Shown in pieces: positions 19,844 to 28,751 of a stretch of DNA of 64,000 nucleotides. Source of the DNA: Acinetobacter sp. BY419. GTDB taxonomy: Bacteria; Pseudomonadota; Gammaproteobacteria; Pseudomonadales; Moraxellaceae. The position numbers were made by a program, and so were the translations under genes. Where the stretch lies: NCBI RefSeq assembly GCF_019038395.1, contig NZ_JAGFXZ010000003.1:87276-151275 (forward strand), written 5' to 3'. The notes under the pieces are model-generated. The model saw only the letters and a program-made list of their open reading frames with translations, had not been told where the DNA came from and ran no database searches. Each line of letters opens with the position of its first letter. Positions within the stretch are counted from its first letter, which is position 1.

Positions 19844-20404
19844 ATGCAACACACTAAACGGTTTCCCATAGGTGCCCATCTTATGGTTAAACATTTCGGC
19901 TACACCCATCACGGAATTTATGCTGGACGCGGTCGTGTGATTCATTATTCTGGCTTTGCGCATTTATTCAAGAAACGCCCCATTGAAATAACGTCTATTG
20001 AAAAATTTAGTCATGGCAAACCGCTTCATGTGCAACATTATGAATCGCCAAAATATCAAGGTCGCAAAGTGGTACGTCGTATGCGTTCCAGAATGCATGA
20101 AAATAACTATCATCTGATTATTAATAATTGCGAGCATCTATGTACTTGGGCGATTACCGGAGTGGAAAGCAGCCCGCAAGTGATTTATATGATGAATCGC
20201 CTGACCACGATTGGTTATATCAGCTCGATGATCAGTGTCATGAACAGCATGTTCCTGACACTGACCACGACCAGTTTTGCATTGGCGCTATACATCAAGA
20301 AAAAGCTAAGAGATAAAGCCAATCAGCGTTTGCAACAATACCGTGAGTTGCAAGATCAGGCTAAAACTAAAGTGTCAGACCTGAGCAACCTCAAACCTCG
20401 TTAA
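19844..20404 (+). CDS. LRAT-domain (NlpC/P60-like) protein
   Basis: A 186-residue protein of the lecithin:retinol acyltransferase-like group, a permuted papain-like fold found in bacteria as well as eukaryotes. The family histidine is in YTHHGIYAGRGRVIHYSG (about residues 22-37) and the catalytic cysteine in NNCEHLCTWAITG (about 92-103). After the domain comes a hydrophobic segment at about residues 126-150 (MISVMNSMFLTLTTTSFALAL) and a basic, charged C-terminal tail, suggesting membrane anchoring. Bacterial members are thought to be acyltransferases or hydrolases acting on lipids or peptides; the substrate is unknown. Monocistronic on the plus strand. Confidence 0.85.
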   Translation: MQHTKRFPIGAHLMVKHFGYTHHGIYAGRGRVIHYSGFAHLFKKRPIEITSIEKFSHGKPLHVQHYESPKYQGRKVVRRMRSRMHENNYHLIINNCEHLCTWAITGVESSPQVIYMMNRLTTIGYISSMISVMNSMFLTLTTTSFALALYIKKKLRDKANQRLQQYRELQDQAKTKVSDLSNLKPR

Positions 20405-20486
20405 TTGAACAACCAATATGACGATGATTTTTTATTATTCAGAAATTTTGAGTCTGTGTTTAAATTTTTATGCTGTAAATAGCAGA

Positions 20487-21398
20487 TCAGGTTAAATAGC
20501 CTTTTCTGGCTTGAATCGCCTCAGGTAGTGCTTTACCTAAAGAGCTTAGAGTTTCCCGCTCTACCAGTCGCACAATTGAATCTAGCGGCAGGTCGTTGTC
20601 TTGCAGACCAAAAGGCTCCTCTAGCTCCGCACTGAGCTCATCCAGACCTAAGAGCATATAAGCAATCAACCCAACCAGAATCGGCGTCCACAGGCCTAAA
20701 TTCGCTTGCAAACTAAAAGGCAGGATAAAGCAAAAAGAATAGACTGCACGATGCAATAGCACCGAATAAGAAAATGGCAATGGCGTAGACAGGATTCGGT
20801 CACAGCCGGCCTGAATATCGCCCAAGGCTACCGTATGCTGATTCAGACTATTATAAATAATATCGCTGATCTTGCCCTGCTTATACTGTTGTACCAGCTC
20901 TTTTTGCATCTGTTCCAGCACCCATTGTGAGGAATTGATTTGCCCGGGTAATTGGTCAAATGACTGGGGCTCAAAACCGGTAGTGGCTCTATAAACCTGA
21001 ATGCTGGATGCTTGCTGTCTGAGCCGATCACGTAATAAATGGGTAAACAGCATCATGCGATACAGCAAAATTTCACGTGTTTTCGCATCCAGCACATGGC
21101 TGTCCCGGCATAAATGGCGCGTAGTGGCAATCAGCGCACCCCAGAGCTTACGCCCTTCCCACCAGCGATCATAGCAGGCCGTATTTCTAAAACTCAGAAA
21201 GATCGAAAGGATTACCCCGAAGATGGTAAAGCCAATTGCGGGAACAGCAGGAAAGCTAACAAAATGTGCCCGGCTCAAATAAACCAGCAAACTGGAAATG
21301 AAGACCACTAATACCAATGCTGGCAGTACCTTAGGCAGAATCGTTCCCTGCCAAGCAAACAGTAAACCCAAACTATTATTCTTATCACGCACAATCAT
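20487..21398 (-). CDS. Bestrophin-family (UPF0187) membrane channel
   Basis: A 303-residue inner-membrane protein of the bestrophin-like family, which forms pentameric ion channels. An N-terminal hydrophobic pair (LPALVLVVFISSLLVYLS and VPAIGFTIFGVILSIFLS) is followed by the conserved FRNTACYDRWWEGRKLWGAL. A second hydrophobic region lies near residues 215-245 (YSFCFILPFSLQ, LVGLIAYMLLGLDEL). The C-terminus LVERETLSSLG is also typical. The ion carried in bacteria differs between members and cannot be read from sequence. Single gene; the glnS terminator lies just upstream. Confidence 0.88.
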   Translation of the reverse strand: MIVRDKNNSLGLLFAWQGTILPKVLPALVLVVFISSLLVYLSRAHFVSFPAVPAIGFTIFGVILSIFLSFRNTACYDRWWEGRKLWGALIATTRHLCRDSHVLDAKTREILLYRMMLFTHLLRDRLRQQASSIQVYRATTGFEPQSFDQLPGQINSSQWVLEQMQKELVQQYKQGKISDIIYNSLNQHTVALGDIQAGCDRILSTPLPFSYSVLLHRAVYSFCFILPFSLQANLGLWTPILVGLIAYMLLGLDELSAELEEPFGLQDNDLPLDSIVRLVERETLSSLGKALPEAIQARKGYLT

Positions 21399-21418
21399 AG
21401 AATTTTCCCTGCTGTATT

Positions 21419-21446
21419 GAAAAAGCCCAACCAGAGTTGGGCTTTT
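21419..21446 (-). terminator. Terminator after glnS
   Basis: AAAAGCCCAAC-caga-GTTGGGCTTTT, 22 bases downstream of the glnS stop on the minus strand. It also separates glnS from the bestrophin-like gene. Confidence 0.88.
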
Positions 21447-21467
21447 AACATTCTGAACTACATCAGC

Positions 21468-23195
21468 TTATTTACCTGGCTTAAAGCTGTCCTTAAGATC
21501 CAGGATACGGTTGAATACCGGTTTTTCGCTCGAATGATCGTATTGATCTGCTACAAAATAGCCTTCACGCTCAAACTGGAAACGATCTTCCGGCCGAGCT
21601 TGTGCCAATGCAGGCTCAATTACGGCCTGAACTACCTTTAATGATTCAGGGTTCAGGTTGGCCAGGAAGTCATCGCCCACTTCAGGGTCAGACTCAGTAA
21701 ACAGACGGTCGTAAATACGTACTTCGGCAGGAACGCCCTTAGTCGCAGATACCCAGTGAATCACGCCTTTCACCTTACGGCCTTCCGGATTTTTGCCTAA
21801 AGTTTCAGGATCAATCGAACATTTCAGTTCTATCACTTCGCCATTTTTATCTTTAATGACTTCGTCGCATTTGATCACATAGGCATGACGCAAACGCACT
21901 TCACCGCCTGGAATCAAGCGTTTAAAGCCTTTTGGCGGCTCTTCTTCAAAGTCTTTACGGTCAATATACAGCTCGGTCGTTAATGGAATCACACGCTCGC
22001 CCATATCCACATTTGGATGACGCGAATGAGTCAGGTCCATATCGGCTGGCAAATTGGTTAAAGTCACTTTGAGTGGATTTAACACGGCCATACCACGCGC
22101 TGCAGTATTTTCCAAAGACTGGCGAATACAGTATTCCAGCATGGCGACATCAACAATACTGCCATCAACCTTCGACACACCGACACGCTGACAGAAATCA
22201 CGCAGACCTTCAGGGGTGAAACCACGGCGACGCATACCGACTACAGTTGGCATACGCGGATCATCCCAACCCTGAACATAGCCACCTTCAACCAGTTTAC
22301 GCAGTTTACGTTTTGAGGTGATGGTGTAATCCACGTTCAAACGGCTAGATTCGTACTGACGTGGCACTGATGGCGATTTAACTTTTGCTATTACCCAGTC
22401 ATAGAACGGACGATGATCCTGAAATTCCAAGGTACACAGTGAATGCGTAACGCCTTCAATCGCATCAGATAATGGATGCGCATAGTCATACATTGGATAA
22501 ATTTTCCATTTATCACCAGTCTGATGATGTTCAGAATGCAAAATACGATACAGAATCGGATCACGCATATGTACGTTTGGTGACGTCATATCGATCTTGG
22601 CACGTAGAACCGCCTGACCTTCCGCATATTCACCGCTACGCATTTTCTCAAAACGTTCGAGGTTTTCCGCAACCGTTGCATCACGTTGTGGCGAGTTTTT
22701 ACCCGGCTCAACAAAATTACCGCGATTTAAACGGATTTCTTCAGGTGTTTGCAAATCCACATAGGCATCACCCTGTTCAATCAGCTGAACAGCCCATATA
22801 TAGAGTTGATCAAAATAGCCTGATGCATAACGAGGCTCACCATTCCAGTGAAAACCTAACCATTTCACATCATTGGCAATACCATCCACATATTCCTGCT
22901 CTTCAGCATCCGGATTGGTATCGTCAAAACGCAGGTTACACAAACCTTTAAATTCTTCAGCAATACCGAAGTTCAAGCAGATTGCTTTTACATGGCCAAT
23001 ATGTAAATAGCCATTCGGCTCAGGCGGAAAACGTGTCACCACCTGTTGAGTACGACCAGCAGCTAAATCATCGGTAATGACCTGACGTACAAAGTCCAAG
23101 CCAGGTTGTTGTTCTTGCTGCTGCACTGAGTCGACTGCATTGTTCTTTTGGGTCGGGTTCTCGGGCAGAGATGTCACAACATCATTTGGCTTCAT
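21468..23195 (-). CDS. glnS: Glutaminyl-tRNA synthetase
   Basis: Class I aminoacyl-tRNA synthetase charging tRNA-Gln. The ATG at 23195 gives [13 protein letters not shown] and 575 residues; an in-frame TTG two codons earlier is less likely. The HIGH signature is in [15 protein letters not shown] near residue 60, and the KMSKS-equivalent is [12 protein letters not shown]. The anticodon-binding beta-barrel occupies the C-terminal 200 residues. The N-terminal 35 residues are a low-complexity, glutamine-rich extension relative to E. coli GlnRS. Confidence 0.97.
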   Translation of the reverse strand: MKPNDVVTSLPENPTQKNNAVDSVQQQEQQPGLDFVRQVITDDLAAGRTQQVVTRFPPEPNGYLHIGHVKAICLNFGIAEEFKGLCNLRFDDTNPDAEEQEYVDGIANDVKWLGFHWNGEPRYASGYFDQLYIWAVQLIEQGDAYVDLQTPEEIRLNRGNFVEPGKNSPQRDATVAENLERFEKMRSGEYAEGQAVLRAKIDMTSPNVHMRDPILYRILHSEHHQTGDKWKIYPMYDYAHPLSDAIEGVTHSLCTLEFQDHRPFYDWVIAKVKSPSVPRQYESSRLNVDYTITSKRKLRKLVEGGYVQGWDDPRMPTVVGMRRRGFTPEGLRDFCQRVGVSKVDGSIVDVAMLEYCIRQSLENTAARGMAVLNPLKVTLTNLPADMDLTHSRHPNVDMGERVIPLTTELYIDRKDFEEEPPKGFKRLIPGGEVRLRHAYVIKCDEVIKDKNGEVIELKCSIDPETLGKNPEGRKVKGVIHWVSATKGVPAEVRIYDRLFTESDPEVGDDFLANLNPESLKVVQAVIEPALAQARPEDRFQFEREGYFVADQYDHSSEKPVFNRILDLKDSFKPGK

Positions 23196-23201
23196 GATCA
23201 A

Positions 23202-23618
23202 TCATTCACTTCTAAAGTTAAAAAGGGATTAACAAATATTCAATCGCACAAGTTGCACGTATATTCATTATCAAAGTTCCTTAGTTTAACTATAGGTGAT
23301 TAATCTCTCAACCGCTAACTTACGGTATTTGATTTCAATTCACTCACTTTAAAAATTGAAAATACAATATGCTGCCCAAAACCAAAATATCAACGCGTTA
23401 CTCAGCCATAAATTATTAGATTCATGTCTATCCAAAATATAATGCTCTGTCTGGCAGCATTTGAAATGCCTTAATAAATCAACGTATAAATAAGGTATTA
23501 TTTTTATGCTTTTAACAAAGAAAATAATGTTTTTACTTGCCTAGTCGATTGTAGTTTGCTTATGCTTCACTCATTCAGAAAAAACCATGGCACTCGTCCA
23601 TGATCAGGAGATTACACA
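23202..23618. other. Divergent promoter region glnS / ppiB
   Basis: About 420 bases with no gene. A plausible sigma-70 promoter for ppiB is TTGAAA (23461-23466), an 18-base spacer and TATAAA (23485-23490), which would leave a 5' untranslated region of over 100 bases. No riboswitch or conserved RNA is recognised. Confidence 0.4.
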
Positions 23619-24128
23619 ATGAGTTTTCCTCAAGTCGAATTAAACACCAATAAAGGTCGTATAGTTCTTGAACTCAATGCTGAAAAAGCACCTAAAACTG
23701 TAGCTAACTTTTTAGAATATGTACGTGACGGTTTTTATGACGGCGTAATTTTCCACCGTGTGATCGATGGTTTCATGATCCAAGGTGGCGGTATGGATGA
23801 AAACTTCAAAGAAAAAGCAACACGTGATGCGATCGAAAACGAAGCAGACAACGGCTTGACCAATGAAGAAGGCACGATTGCAATGGCGCGTACCCAAGCA
23901 CCACATTCTGCTTCTGCTCAGTTCTTCATTAACGTGAAAAACAACGCATTCCTGAACCATACAGGTAAAACAGCTCAGGGTTGGGGCTATGCTGTATTTG
24001 GTAAAGTGGTTGAAGGTATGGACGTTGTGAACGAAATCAAAAACGTGCGTACGGGCAATCGTGGCTACCACTCTGACGTTCCACTAGAGAACGTTGTAAT
24101 TGAATCTGCAAAAATCATTTCTGAGTAA
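23619..24128 (+). CDS. ppiB: Cytoplasmic peptidyl-prolyl cis-trans isomerase (cyclophilin)
   Basis: Cyclophilin-type proline isomerase that speeds protein folding. It has 169 residues and no signal peptide, so it is the cytoplasmic PpiB type. Active-site residues are in [15 protein letters not shown] (the catalytic arginine), [12 protein letters not shown] and [17 protein letters not shown]. An AGGAG ribosome-binding site precedes the ATG. lpxH follows 89 bases downstream, separated by a repeat. Confidence 0.97.
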   Translation: MSFPQVELNTNKGRIVLELNAEKAPKTVANFLEYVRDGFYDGVIFHRVIDGFMIQGGGMDENFKEKATRDAIENEADNGLTNEEGTIAMARTQAPHSASAQFFINVKNNAFLNHTGKTAQGWGYAVFGKVVEGMDVVNEIKNVRTGNRGYHSDVPLENVVIESAKIISE

Positions 24129-24133
24129 TTAAT

Positions 24134-24203
24134 CTCCCTAAATTCCTCTTTACAAAAGAGGGACTTTCCTCCCTTTGTTAAAGGGAGGTTAGGAGGGATT
24201 TAA
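24134..24203. repeat. Double-hairpin intergenic repeat between ppiB and lpxH
   Basis: The 89-base gap holds nested inverted repeats: CCTCTTTacaaAAGAGG and CCTCCCTTTgttaAAGGGAGG, flanked by TCCCTAA on the left and TTAGGAGGGA on the right. This layout, with an outer arm enclosing two inner hairpins, is like small repetitive extragenic elements of Acinetobacter. Only one copy is visible in this window, so repetition in the genome is an inference. Confidence 0.55.
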
Positions 24204-24217
24204 AAAAGGAAAAATTT

Positions 24218-24937
24218 GTGACCTATCTGTTTATCTCAGATTTACATTTGTCACCTGATCACCCTCGACTTGTTCGGGGGTTTTTAGATTTATTAAGTGA
24301 ATATCAGGATCAAAATACCCGATTGTATATTCTGGGTGACTGGTTCAATGCCTGGCTCGGCGATGACTATACAGCTCCGTGGCTGGACGAAATTGTCGCT
24401 GCTTTAAAACAGTTTACTCAGGCTGGCAATCAGATCTATTTTCAGGCTGGCAATAGGGATTTTGTTCTCGGAAGTAAATTTTTAGCTCAATTTGGCGGCC
24501 AGCTTCTGCCGGATATAGATCAACTGACTATTGCTGGAACAAATTATCGCCTCGAACATGGCGATGCACTCTGTACAGATGACATCTCTTATCAACGCTT
24601 TAAAAAAATTATTCGTCATCCGTGGCTTTTAGGCTTCTTAAGAAAAACCCCACTTTCATTTCGCACTCGCTTGGCCGATCATTTTCGTCAGCAAAGTCAT
24701 CAAGCGCAACAGTTTAAAAGTTATGAAATCATGGACGTCAATTCGCAGGCAGTTGAGCTAGCATTAACAGACGTAGATGTGCTGATCCACGGCCATACGC
24801 ATCGTGCTGCCATACATCAGTTAGGTCAGAAGAAAAGAATTGTACTAGGGGATTGGAAAGAAGACAGCGCAGAGATTTTAGAAATTCAGCAAGATCAAGA
24901 TCTTGAAACCCTAAAACTAAAAAAGTGGCGATATTAA
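24218..24937 (+). CDS. lpxH: UDP-2,3-diacylglucosamine diphosphatase LpxH
   Basis: Peripheral-membrane metallophosphoesterase that hydrolyses UDP-2,3-diacylglucosamine to lipid X in lipid A synthesis. It begins with GTG at 24218 (MTYLFISDLHLS). Metal-binding motifs run in order: SDLHLSPDHP, GDWFNAWLGDD, AGNRDF, EHGDALCTDD and HGHTHRAAIHQ. The 239-residue length is normal. lpxA, lpxD and fabZ of the same pathway lie about 22 kb away in this window. Confidence 0.95.
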   Translation: MTYLFISDLHLSPDHPRLVRGFLDLLSEYQDQNTRLYILGDWFNAWLGDDYTAPWLDEIVAALKQFTQAGNQIYFQAGNRDFVLGSKFLAQFGGQLLPDIDQLTIAGTNYRLEHGDALCTDDISYQRFKKIIRHPWLLGFLRKTPLSFRTRLADHFRQQSHQAQQFKSYEIMDVNSQAVELALTDVDVLIHGHTHRAAIHQLGQKKRIVLGDWKEDSAEILEIQQDQDLETLKLKKWRY

Positions 24938-24952
24938 TCAGCCACTTTTTTA
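24918..24952 (+). terminator. Terminator overlapping the lpxH stop codon
   Basis: AAAAAAGTGGC and GCCACTTTTTT form the stem; its 5' arm lies in the last codons of lpxH and the TAA stop is in the loop. It could also serve the minus-strand gene that ends at 24967. Confidence 0.8.
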
Positions 24953-24966
24953 CTAAATCTTTATAC

Positions 24967-25185
24967 TTAACATAAACGATAAAGCTGGTTTACACCGGTA
25001 TAGAAACTTCTACCATCAAGATTAAACAGGATTTCTTCACCAGTTTGTAGCTGGATCATTTTTCCAACTTCCACCCAAATAAAACCATCATGGGTGTTTT
25101 GTTTGCGTTTTAACGGTACCAATTTAACATTAATTTCACCACCATTTACTGCAGTGGCGACTTTCCATTCATTTAATATATTCAA
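24967..25185 (-). CDS. Hypothetical small protein, possibly frameshifted at its start
   Basis: An unrecognised 72-residue beta-rich protein (EINVKLVPLKRK, GFIWVEVGKMIQL, GRSFYTGVNQLYRLC). The longest frame must start at a TTG at 25185 without a good ribosome-binding site. A nearby ATG at 25198 opens MSKYFEYIK and then hits TGA; dropping one A of its AAA lysine codon joins it directly to NEWKVATAV. The gene may therefore carry a one-base insertion near 25172, or the TTG start may be real. No function is suggested. Confidence 0.5.
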   Translation of the reverse strand: MNILNEWKVATAVNGGEINVKLVPLKRKQNTHDGFIWVEVGKMIQLQTGEEILFNLDGRSFYTGVNQLYRLC

Positions 25186-25325
25186 AATATTTACTCATAA
25201 TATGAGCTTTTTGTGACAGTTACAAAGAGATTAATAAAACCAAATTTGTATAATAATTCTGTAGTTACTAGATGTTATTCAAGCTAAAATGCTTGAACCA
25301 AAAGTGAATCACAATTAGCTAAAAA

Positions 25326-25349
25326 TAATAAAAGCGAGAACTATACTCG
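25326..25349 (-). terminator. Minus-strand terminator in the 25199-25465 gap
   Basis: On the minus strand, GCGAG-tatagtt-CTCGC is followed by TTTTATTATTTTT. It lies about 120 bases beyond the stop of the membrane-protein gene ending at 25466. The rest of the 270-base gap between the two small genes is AT-rich and shows nothing recognisable. Confidence 0.65.
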
Positions 25350-25465
25350 CTCGAAGTGTTCCCACTATACACTCTATTTCCGAGGAAAGCAAATATACAT
25401 TGTCATTACAAACAACAATGTGACTTATTTTTTAAACCATTATTTTGCAAGTTTTATAAGCGTGA

Positions 25466-25750
25466 CTATCTACGATAGATATAACCCGATTTTAAATATT
25501 TTACAATAAAGATCATAGACATTAAGCTTAGCACCAAGAATAGAAAGTTCCATTCTCCTGTTTTCTGATAATTCACAATAAAAACAACACTAGTTAAAAC
25601 TGCAAATAGAATATGAATAATGAAAAAAGCCTTCTGTGCTCGTTGCTGTCTTTGCTGGCGCTTATTCTCTAAAATGCTTTGCTTTTCTTGTAAAAATTGT
25701 TCCGCTTCCTGGAGGTTCATTATCGTCTTCTTATGTCTGAATGAATACAT
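25466..25750 (-). CDS. Hypothetical protein with two membrane helices
   Basis: The ATG at 25750 (MYSFRHKKTIMNLQE) follows a strong GGGAGG sequence ten bases upstream, and is preferred over an upstream in-frame ATG at 25807 or an internal one at 25720. The 94-residue product has a charged, glutamine-rich coiled-coil-like stretch (about residues 12-40), then two hydrophobic helices (FFIIHILFAVLTSVVFIV and FLFLVLSLMSMIFIVKYL) and a short basic tail. This resembles many small inner-membrane proteins (2TM type), but I recognise no specific family. Confidence 0.6.
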   Translation of the reverse strand: MYSFRHKKTIMNLQEAEQFLQEKQSILENKRQQRQQRAQKAFFIIHILFAVLTSVVFIVNYQKTGEWNFLFLVLSLMSMIFIVKYLKSGYIYRR

Positions 25751-25824
25751 TATCCTAAAACCTCCCTGATTAAAAATAAACCAGAAAAGTCTATTTAACC
25801 TATTCATTCAGATCTACTTTATGA

Positions 25825-26619
25825 TTAATAGCCGCCTGGCGAGTCAATAACATTTACATCCGTTTTATATTTTCCTAGCAGCTCACGTAATGAGTTCATC
25901 AAAACGCTGGTATCGACTCCCACTGCGACAAATTCAGTGCCGAGTTCCAGATATTTTTGAGTCACGTCATATTGGGTCGATAGAATTCCGGCAGCCTTAC
26001 CTGAAGCACGAATCCGTTGAATCGCATCTACGACTGCTGCTTGTACTTGCGGATGATTTGGATCACCTTGAAAGCCCATGGTAGCAGACAAATCTACAGC
26101 ACCAATAAATACCCCATCAATCCCGTCGATTTGGAGAATAGCGTCTAGATTTTTCAGCCCCGTCACTGATTCAATCTGGATGAGCAAACAGATTTCCTCA
26201 TGTGCCGTCTGATAATAATTCGGAATGCTGTTCCAGCGAGTAGCACGTGCCAGCGCAGCGCCCACGCCACGAATCCCTTCAGGTGGATAACGCACTGCTT
26301 TAACCATCAATTCGGCCTGTTCGACGGTTTCTATCATCGGAATCAGCAGTGTTTGTGCACCAATATCAAGGAGCTGCTTGATCAGTTGCACACTGCCAAT
26401 TGGCGGACGCACCACAGCCTGCGAGGGATATGCAGCAATACTTTGCAGTTGCGACAAGGTGGTTCTCAAATCACTCGGCGCATGTTCACCGTCAATCAGC
26501 AACCAGTCATATCCGGCATTTGCTGCAATCTCGGTGCCGTACGCATCCGCCAGTCCAATCCATAAGCCAATTTGCTGCTGGGTTTTAAGTTTGTGTTTAA
26601 AATAGTTGGTAACTTGCAT
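25825..26619 (-). CDS. HpcH/HpaI-family class II aldolase
   Basis: A 264-residue metal-dependent pyruvate aldolase of the HpcH/HpaI family, related to 4-hydroxy-2-oxoheptanedioate aldolase HpaI and 2-dehydro-3-deoxyglucarate aldolase. Family motifs are GLWIGLADAYGTEIAANAG, DWLLIDGEHAPSDL, ARATRWNSIPNYYQTA, LIQIESVTGLKNLDAI and DGVFIGAVDLSATMG. No homoprotocatechuate or glucarate genes are adjacent, so the physiological substrate is uncertain. These enzymes are often promiscuous. Confidence 0.9.
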   Translation of the reverse strand: MQVTNYFKHKLKTQQQIGLWIGLADAYGTEIAANAGYDWLLIDGEHAPSDLRTTLSQLQSIAAYPSQAVVRPPIGSVQLIKQLLDIGAQTLLIPMIETVEQAELMVKAVRYPPEGIRGVGAALARATRWNSIPNYYQTAHEEICLLIQIESVTGLKNLDAILQIDGIDGVFIGAVDLSATMGFQGDPNHPQVQAAVVDAIQRIRASGKAAGILSTQYDVTQKYLELGTEFVAVGVDTSVLMNSLRELLGKYKTDVNVIDSPGGY

Positions 26620-26863
26620 CCGCTAACCTATTTGCACGTTGCTGGCGATGCCTCTTATTAAACGCTTCTCGCTTAAAAGTGCCAATAGACAAAAACTGGA
26701 TTTTAATATGATTTAACTCTAAGTTTTGCCTGAATCTGGCTCAGGCTCATTTTAGAACAGGTTTTGCCTGATACTTTTTTTCTTGTAATAATCTGTGGAT
26801 ATGAAAAATGTATATATTTAAAACCTCTACCCGCTGTTTATTTATAAAGATTGGAGTCCATTA

Positions 26864-27517
26864 ATGGATTTACTCAAGATCACCCAGACCCGCTATACCA
26901 CTAAAGCCTATGATCCTAGCAAGAAAATCCCCGCAGATCAGTTTGAACGCCTATTGGAAATTTTGCGTCTTGCACCCTCTTCGATCAATATTCAGCCCTG
27001 GCATTTTTTTATTGCCGATCATGATGCAGCCAAACAGCGTCTTGCCAAAGCTTTGGTCGGTACTTATGCCTACAATGCCCCCAAAGTTCTGGATTCTTCA
27101 CATACTATTCTATTCTGTACCAAAGCCGATATTAATGAGTTACATCTGGAAAAATTATTGAACCGCGATGATCTCAGTGGCCGTTTTAAAGATGAATCAG
27201 CCAAAGAAGGTCAGAAAAACACCCGTGCAGGTTATATTCATTATTATCGGAATGAAAAAGGTGATATTCAGCGCTGGGCTGAAAACCAGACCTTTATAGC
27301 ACTTGGCCAGATGCTCCTGGCTGCCGGAATTGAAGGTATAGATGCCACACCGATTGGCGGTTTTGATGAAGATATTATCCGTGAAGAATTACAGCTTGCA
27401 GAACAGGGTTTGATCCCTTCTGTATTGCTGACTTTAGGCTATCGCAGTGAAAATGACTTCAATGCCAAACTGCCTAAATCCCGCCTTTCCGCCGAAGATA
27501 TTTTCACCAAACTGTAA
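26864..27517 (+). CDS. nfsB: NAD(P)H nitroreductase / dihydropteridine reductase NfsB-like
   Basis: FMN-dependent oxidoreductase of 217 residues, the same length as E. coli NfsB and collinear with it: RYTTKAYDPSKKI near the start, APSSINIQPWHFFIA, FIALGQMLLAAGIEGIDATPIGGFD, and a C-terminal LPKSRLSAEDI. It reduces nitroaromatics and quinones with NAD(P)H; enzymes of this type activate nitrofuran drugs. A ggagtcc ribosome-binding site precedes the ATG. Monocistronic. Confidence 0.9.
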   Translation: MDLLKITQTRYTTKAYDPSKKIPADQFERLLEILRLAPSSINIQPWHFFIADHDAAKQRLAKALVGTYAYNAPKVLDSSHTILFCTKADINELHLEKLLNRDDLSGRFKDESAKEGQKNTRAGYIHYYRNEKGDIQRWAENQTFIALGQMLLAAGIEGIDATPIGGFDEDIIREELQLAEQGLIPSVLLTLGYRSENDFNAKLPKSRLSAEDIFTKL

Positions 27518-27621
27518 GGATTTTATGCTATAAAAGGGGCCAAGCGCCCTTTCCATATCAATTCGGGCCTATTTTTTCTTTATTTAATTACCACCCACTA
27601 AAATAATAATAGAGGCTATCT

Positions 27622-27849
27622 ATGTCGCTCCTTACATCCAAATCCCTGAAATTTGAATGCCCCCATTGCGATAAAATTTATCTCCAGCATTATAAAGATC
27701 AACAGCATCGTTACCCGCATTGTCCAGACTGCCAACAGGCGGGTTTACTGCTTGGACTGGCCGAAGCAGAAGACCTGCTGCGACATCCGATTGAATTTGC
27801 ATCTTCCTATGTTAAGCAGACATTGCATAAGCTAGGCAAATCACACTAG
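27622..27849 (+). CDS. Small zinc-ribbon hypothetical protein
   Basis: A 75-residue protein with two CxxC knuckles, FECPHCDKIY and HCPDCQQAG, about 23 residues apart, consistent with a single structural zinc site. The rest is a helical C-terminus (EAEDLLRHPIEFASSYVKQ). I do not recognise a specific family. Its 3' end overlaps the 3' end of the opposite-strand EamA gene by 38 bases, with no room for a terminator between. Confidence 0.7.
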   Translation: MSLLTSKSLKFECPHCDKIYLQHYKDQQHRYPHCPDCQQAGLLLGLAEAEDLLRHPIEFASSYVKQTLHKLGKSH

Positions 27850-28666
27850 TCAACCCTAGCAGCAATCCCATGGTACTTGCAGGTTTCAGTCGCTCTTTAA
27901 AGAAGACCAGACCTGCAATTACACCAAAAACCACCACCAGAATATTCATGCCGGCAAAAACGATCGCAGGTGAATCCTTGAGCAGCATATGGGCTTTGAC
28001 ATAAAAAGCAATATTGGCAAAATTCAGGACACCTAATAACAGACCAGAGCCTATATTCTGCATCGAACCCAAACTTTTATACTTAAGCAACAGATAGCCC
28101 ATTGAAATAACCAGGGCGCAGACAAACATCAAATTCAGCGCAACGGTGAATTGTAAACCCAGGCTGGTCGTATATTTCAGCAATACATCAATCAGCGCAT
28201 AACCGACCCAGACCAAGCCCAGATACAACATGCCCTGACTGCCCTGTCCCGCACTTTGCCGATGTGAAAACAGGATGCACAGCACTGCACCAATACCCAA
28301 GGCGATACCGAGTATTTTCAGCTGATTAAACTGTTCCTGAAAAATAAAATAAGCAGCAGCAAGCGACAAAACTACAGAAAGTCGCTGGGCAATTTCTGTT
28401 TTTAAAATACCGGCAGTTTGCAAAGCCTTGGCCAGAAACAGGAATACACTGGGAAGTAAAATCCCAAGGGCTAGAATGAGTAGCCAAGGGGTCTGGGTCA
28501 TTGAAATATGCTGAATATCAGGCTTGAACCAGAAAAAGCACAATAGACTGGCTGTCGCATAATTCCAGCTAATCATGTGGATCGGGCTCAGACCCTTGTT
28601 TTTAGCGACTTTTAATAATATTGATACCGCAACACTACATAGTGCTGCTGCAAAAATCAGTTCCAT
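27812..28666 (-). CDS. EamA/DMT-superfamily transporter
   Basis: A 284-residue inner-membrane protein with about ten hydrophobic helices and the two-fold EamA repeat: SWNYATASLLCFFWF and PVFLFLAKAL-type segments in the first half, GLLLGVLNFANIAFYVKAHMLL and FGVIAGLVFFKERLKPASTMGLLLGL in the second. The VVVFGVIAGLVFFKE stretch is the usual EamA 'FFGE' region. Drug/metabolite exporters of this type have diverse substrates and nothing nearby indicates one. It lies upstream of and antiparallel to the zinc-ribbon gene. Confidence 0.87.
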   Translation of the reverse strand: MELIFAAALCSVAVSILLKVAKNKGLSPIHMISWNYATASLLCFFWFKPDIQHISMTQTPWLLILALGILLPSVFLFLAKALQTAGILKTEIAQRLSVVLSLAAAYFIFQEQFNQLKILGIALGIGAVLCILFSHRQSAGQGSQGMLYLGLVWVGYALIDVLLKYTTSLGLQFTVALNLMFVCALVISMGYLLLKYKSLGSMQNIGSGLLLGVLNFANIAFYVKAHMLLKDSPAIVFAGMNILVVVFGVIAGLVFFKERLKPASTMGLLLGLTSVICLAYAMSA

Positions 28667-28700
28667 ATGCTGCTCTTATTCTTGATCTTTATTTGTTTAC

Positions 28701-28732
28701 AAAAAAGCCCACAATCGCTGTGGGCTTTTTTT
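28701..28732 (-). terminator. Terminator after fba
   Basis: AAAAAAGCCCACA-atcgc-TGTGGGCTTTTTTT, 20 bases after the fba stop on the minus strand. The flanks are symmetric so it can also block transcription from the other direction. Confidence 0.93.
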
Positions 28733-28751
28733 ATAAATGATTCACTGGGAA

